Positions 5,638 to 5,715 of a stretch of DNA of 5,715 bases are shown in pieces. The number at the start of each line of letters is the position of its first letter. Within the stretch, counting starts at the first letter, position 1. Origin of the DNA: DHVE2 group archaeon. Lineage in GTDB: Archaea > Thermoplasmatota > Thermoplasmata > Thermoplasmatales > Aciduliprofundaceae. Location of the stretch: the NCBI GenBank assembly GCA_027056155.1, contig JALULR010000249.1, positions 1 through 5,715 on the forward strand, written 5' to 3'. The translations under genes were made by a program, and so were the position numbers. Below the pieces are notes generated by a model. That model did no database searches and was not told the DNA's origin. It saw nothing but the letters and a program-made list of their open reading frames with translations.

Positions 5638-5715
5638 ATGGATATTCAAAAAATAATTGCCCAAGGCGATGCACTAAAAAGCGCGGGAAAATACAAAGAG
5701 GCAATCTCTCTATAC
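5638..5715 (+). CDS. TPR-repeat protein, N-terminal 26 residues (runs off right edge)
   Basis: An ATG at 5638 opens a frame that stays open to the edge. The 26 residues begin MDIQKIIAQGDALKSAGKY and continue KEAISLY. The spacing of Gly-Asp-Ala-Leu, Gly-Lys-Tyr and Ala matches the first helix and turn of a canonical TPR unit, so a protein starting directly with TPR repeats is expected. It lies 77 bp after the STAND ATPase on the same strand. The two may share a partner or form a TPR-TPR pair, but too little is visible to say what the rest of the protein holds. The call depends on one repeat only. Confidence 0.7.
   Translation, partial: MDIQKIIAQGDALKSAGKYKEAISLY

Noticed and set aside
1..5715. 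tRNA or rRNA genes, insertion sequences, integrase or attachment sites
   Set aside because: No cloverleaf with a TTC-type arm, no ribosomal signature, no transposase or integrase motif and no flanking terminal repeats were seen on either strand.

Overview
The window looks like a euryarchaeal chromosome segment, most plausibly from the Thermoplasmatota and close to the Aciduliprofundum/DHVE2 type. Three things suggest this. The gene families are archaeal: an MJ0936-type phosphodiesterase, an archaeal translin/Trax, a NosD-like beta-helix surface protein with the GNGTKDDPYIISGW entry motif, and a TPR-rich STAND ATPase. AT-rich TATA-like boxes sit about 24-29 nt before every start codon. No convincing Shine-Dalgarno sequence was seen at the starts examined. 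The lineage is an inference from these features, not the result of a search.

Layout from left to right. Positions 1-851 (minus) hold the N-terminal 283 residues of a secreted, Asn-rich parallel beta-helix protein that continues off the left edge. Positions 899-1402 (minus) encode a complete calcineurin-like phosphodiesterase. A 123-bp divergent promoter region separates it from 1526-2047 (plus), a 173-residue protein that resembles the DUF2378/TIGR02265 and HNOB/V4R-like ligand-binding domains. This gene converges, with 13 bp between the stop codons, on a translin-family protein (minus; start re-assigned to 2690). A 140-bp divergent promoter region then leads to a GTG-started 909-residue STAND-type ATPase (2831-5560, plus). 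The last 78 bp begin a second TPR protein that runs off the right edge.

The most interesting object is the 909-residue ATPase. Its AAA_16-like P-loop domain (Walker A at residues 29-37, Walker B at 233-244) appears to be split by an inserted domain of about 110 residues with a roadblock/longin-like strand-helix pattern. A winged helix and about nine or ten TPR units follow. This looks like a signal-transducing switch with an internal sensor or dimerisation module, and it lies next to another TPR gene and divergent from a putative C3PO-type ribonuclease. Whether these neighbours work together is not shown by the sequence. Each gene seems to have its own promoter, so the window is a set of single-gene transcription units rather than one operon. 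No tRNA, rRNA, CRISPR array, insertion sequence or other mobile element was seen, and no gene-free stretch exceeds 300 bp.
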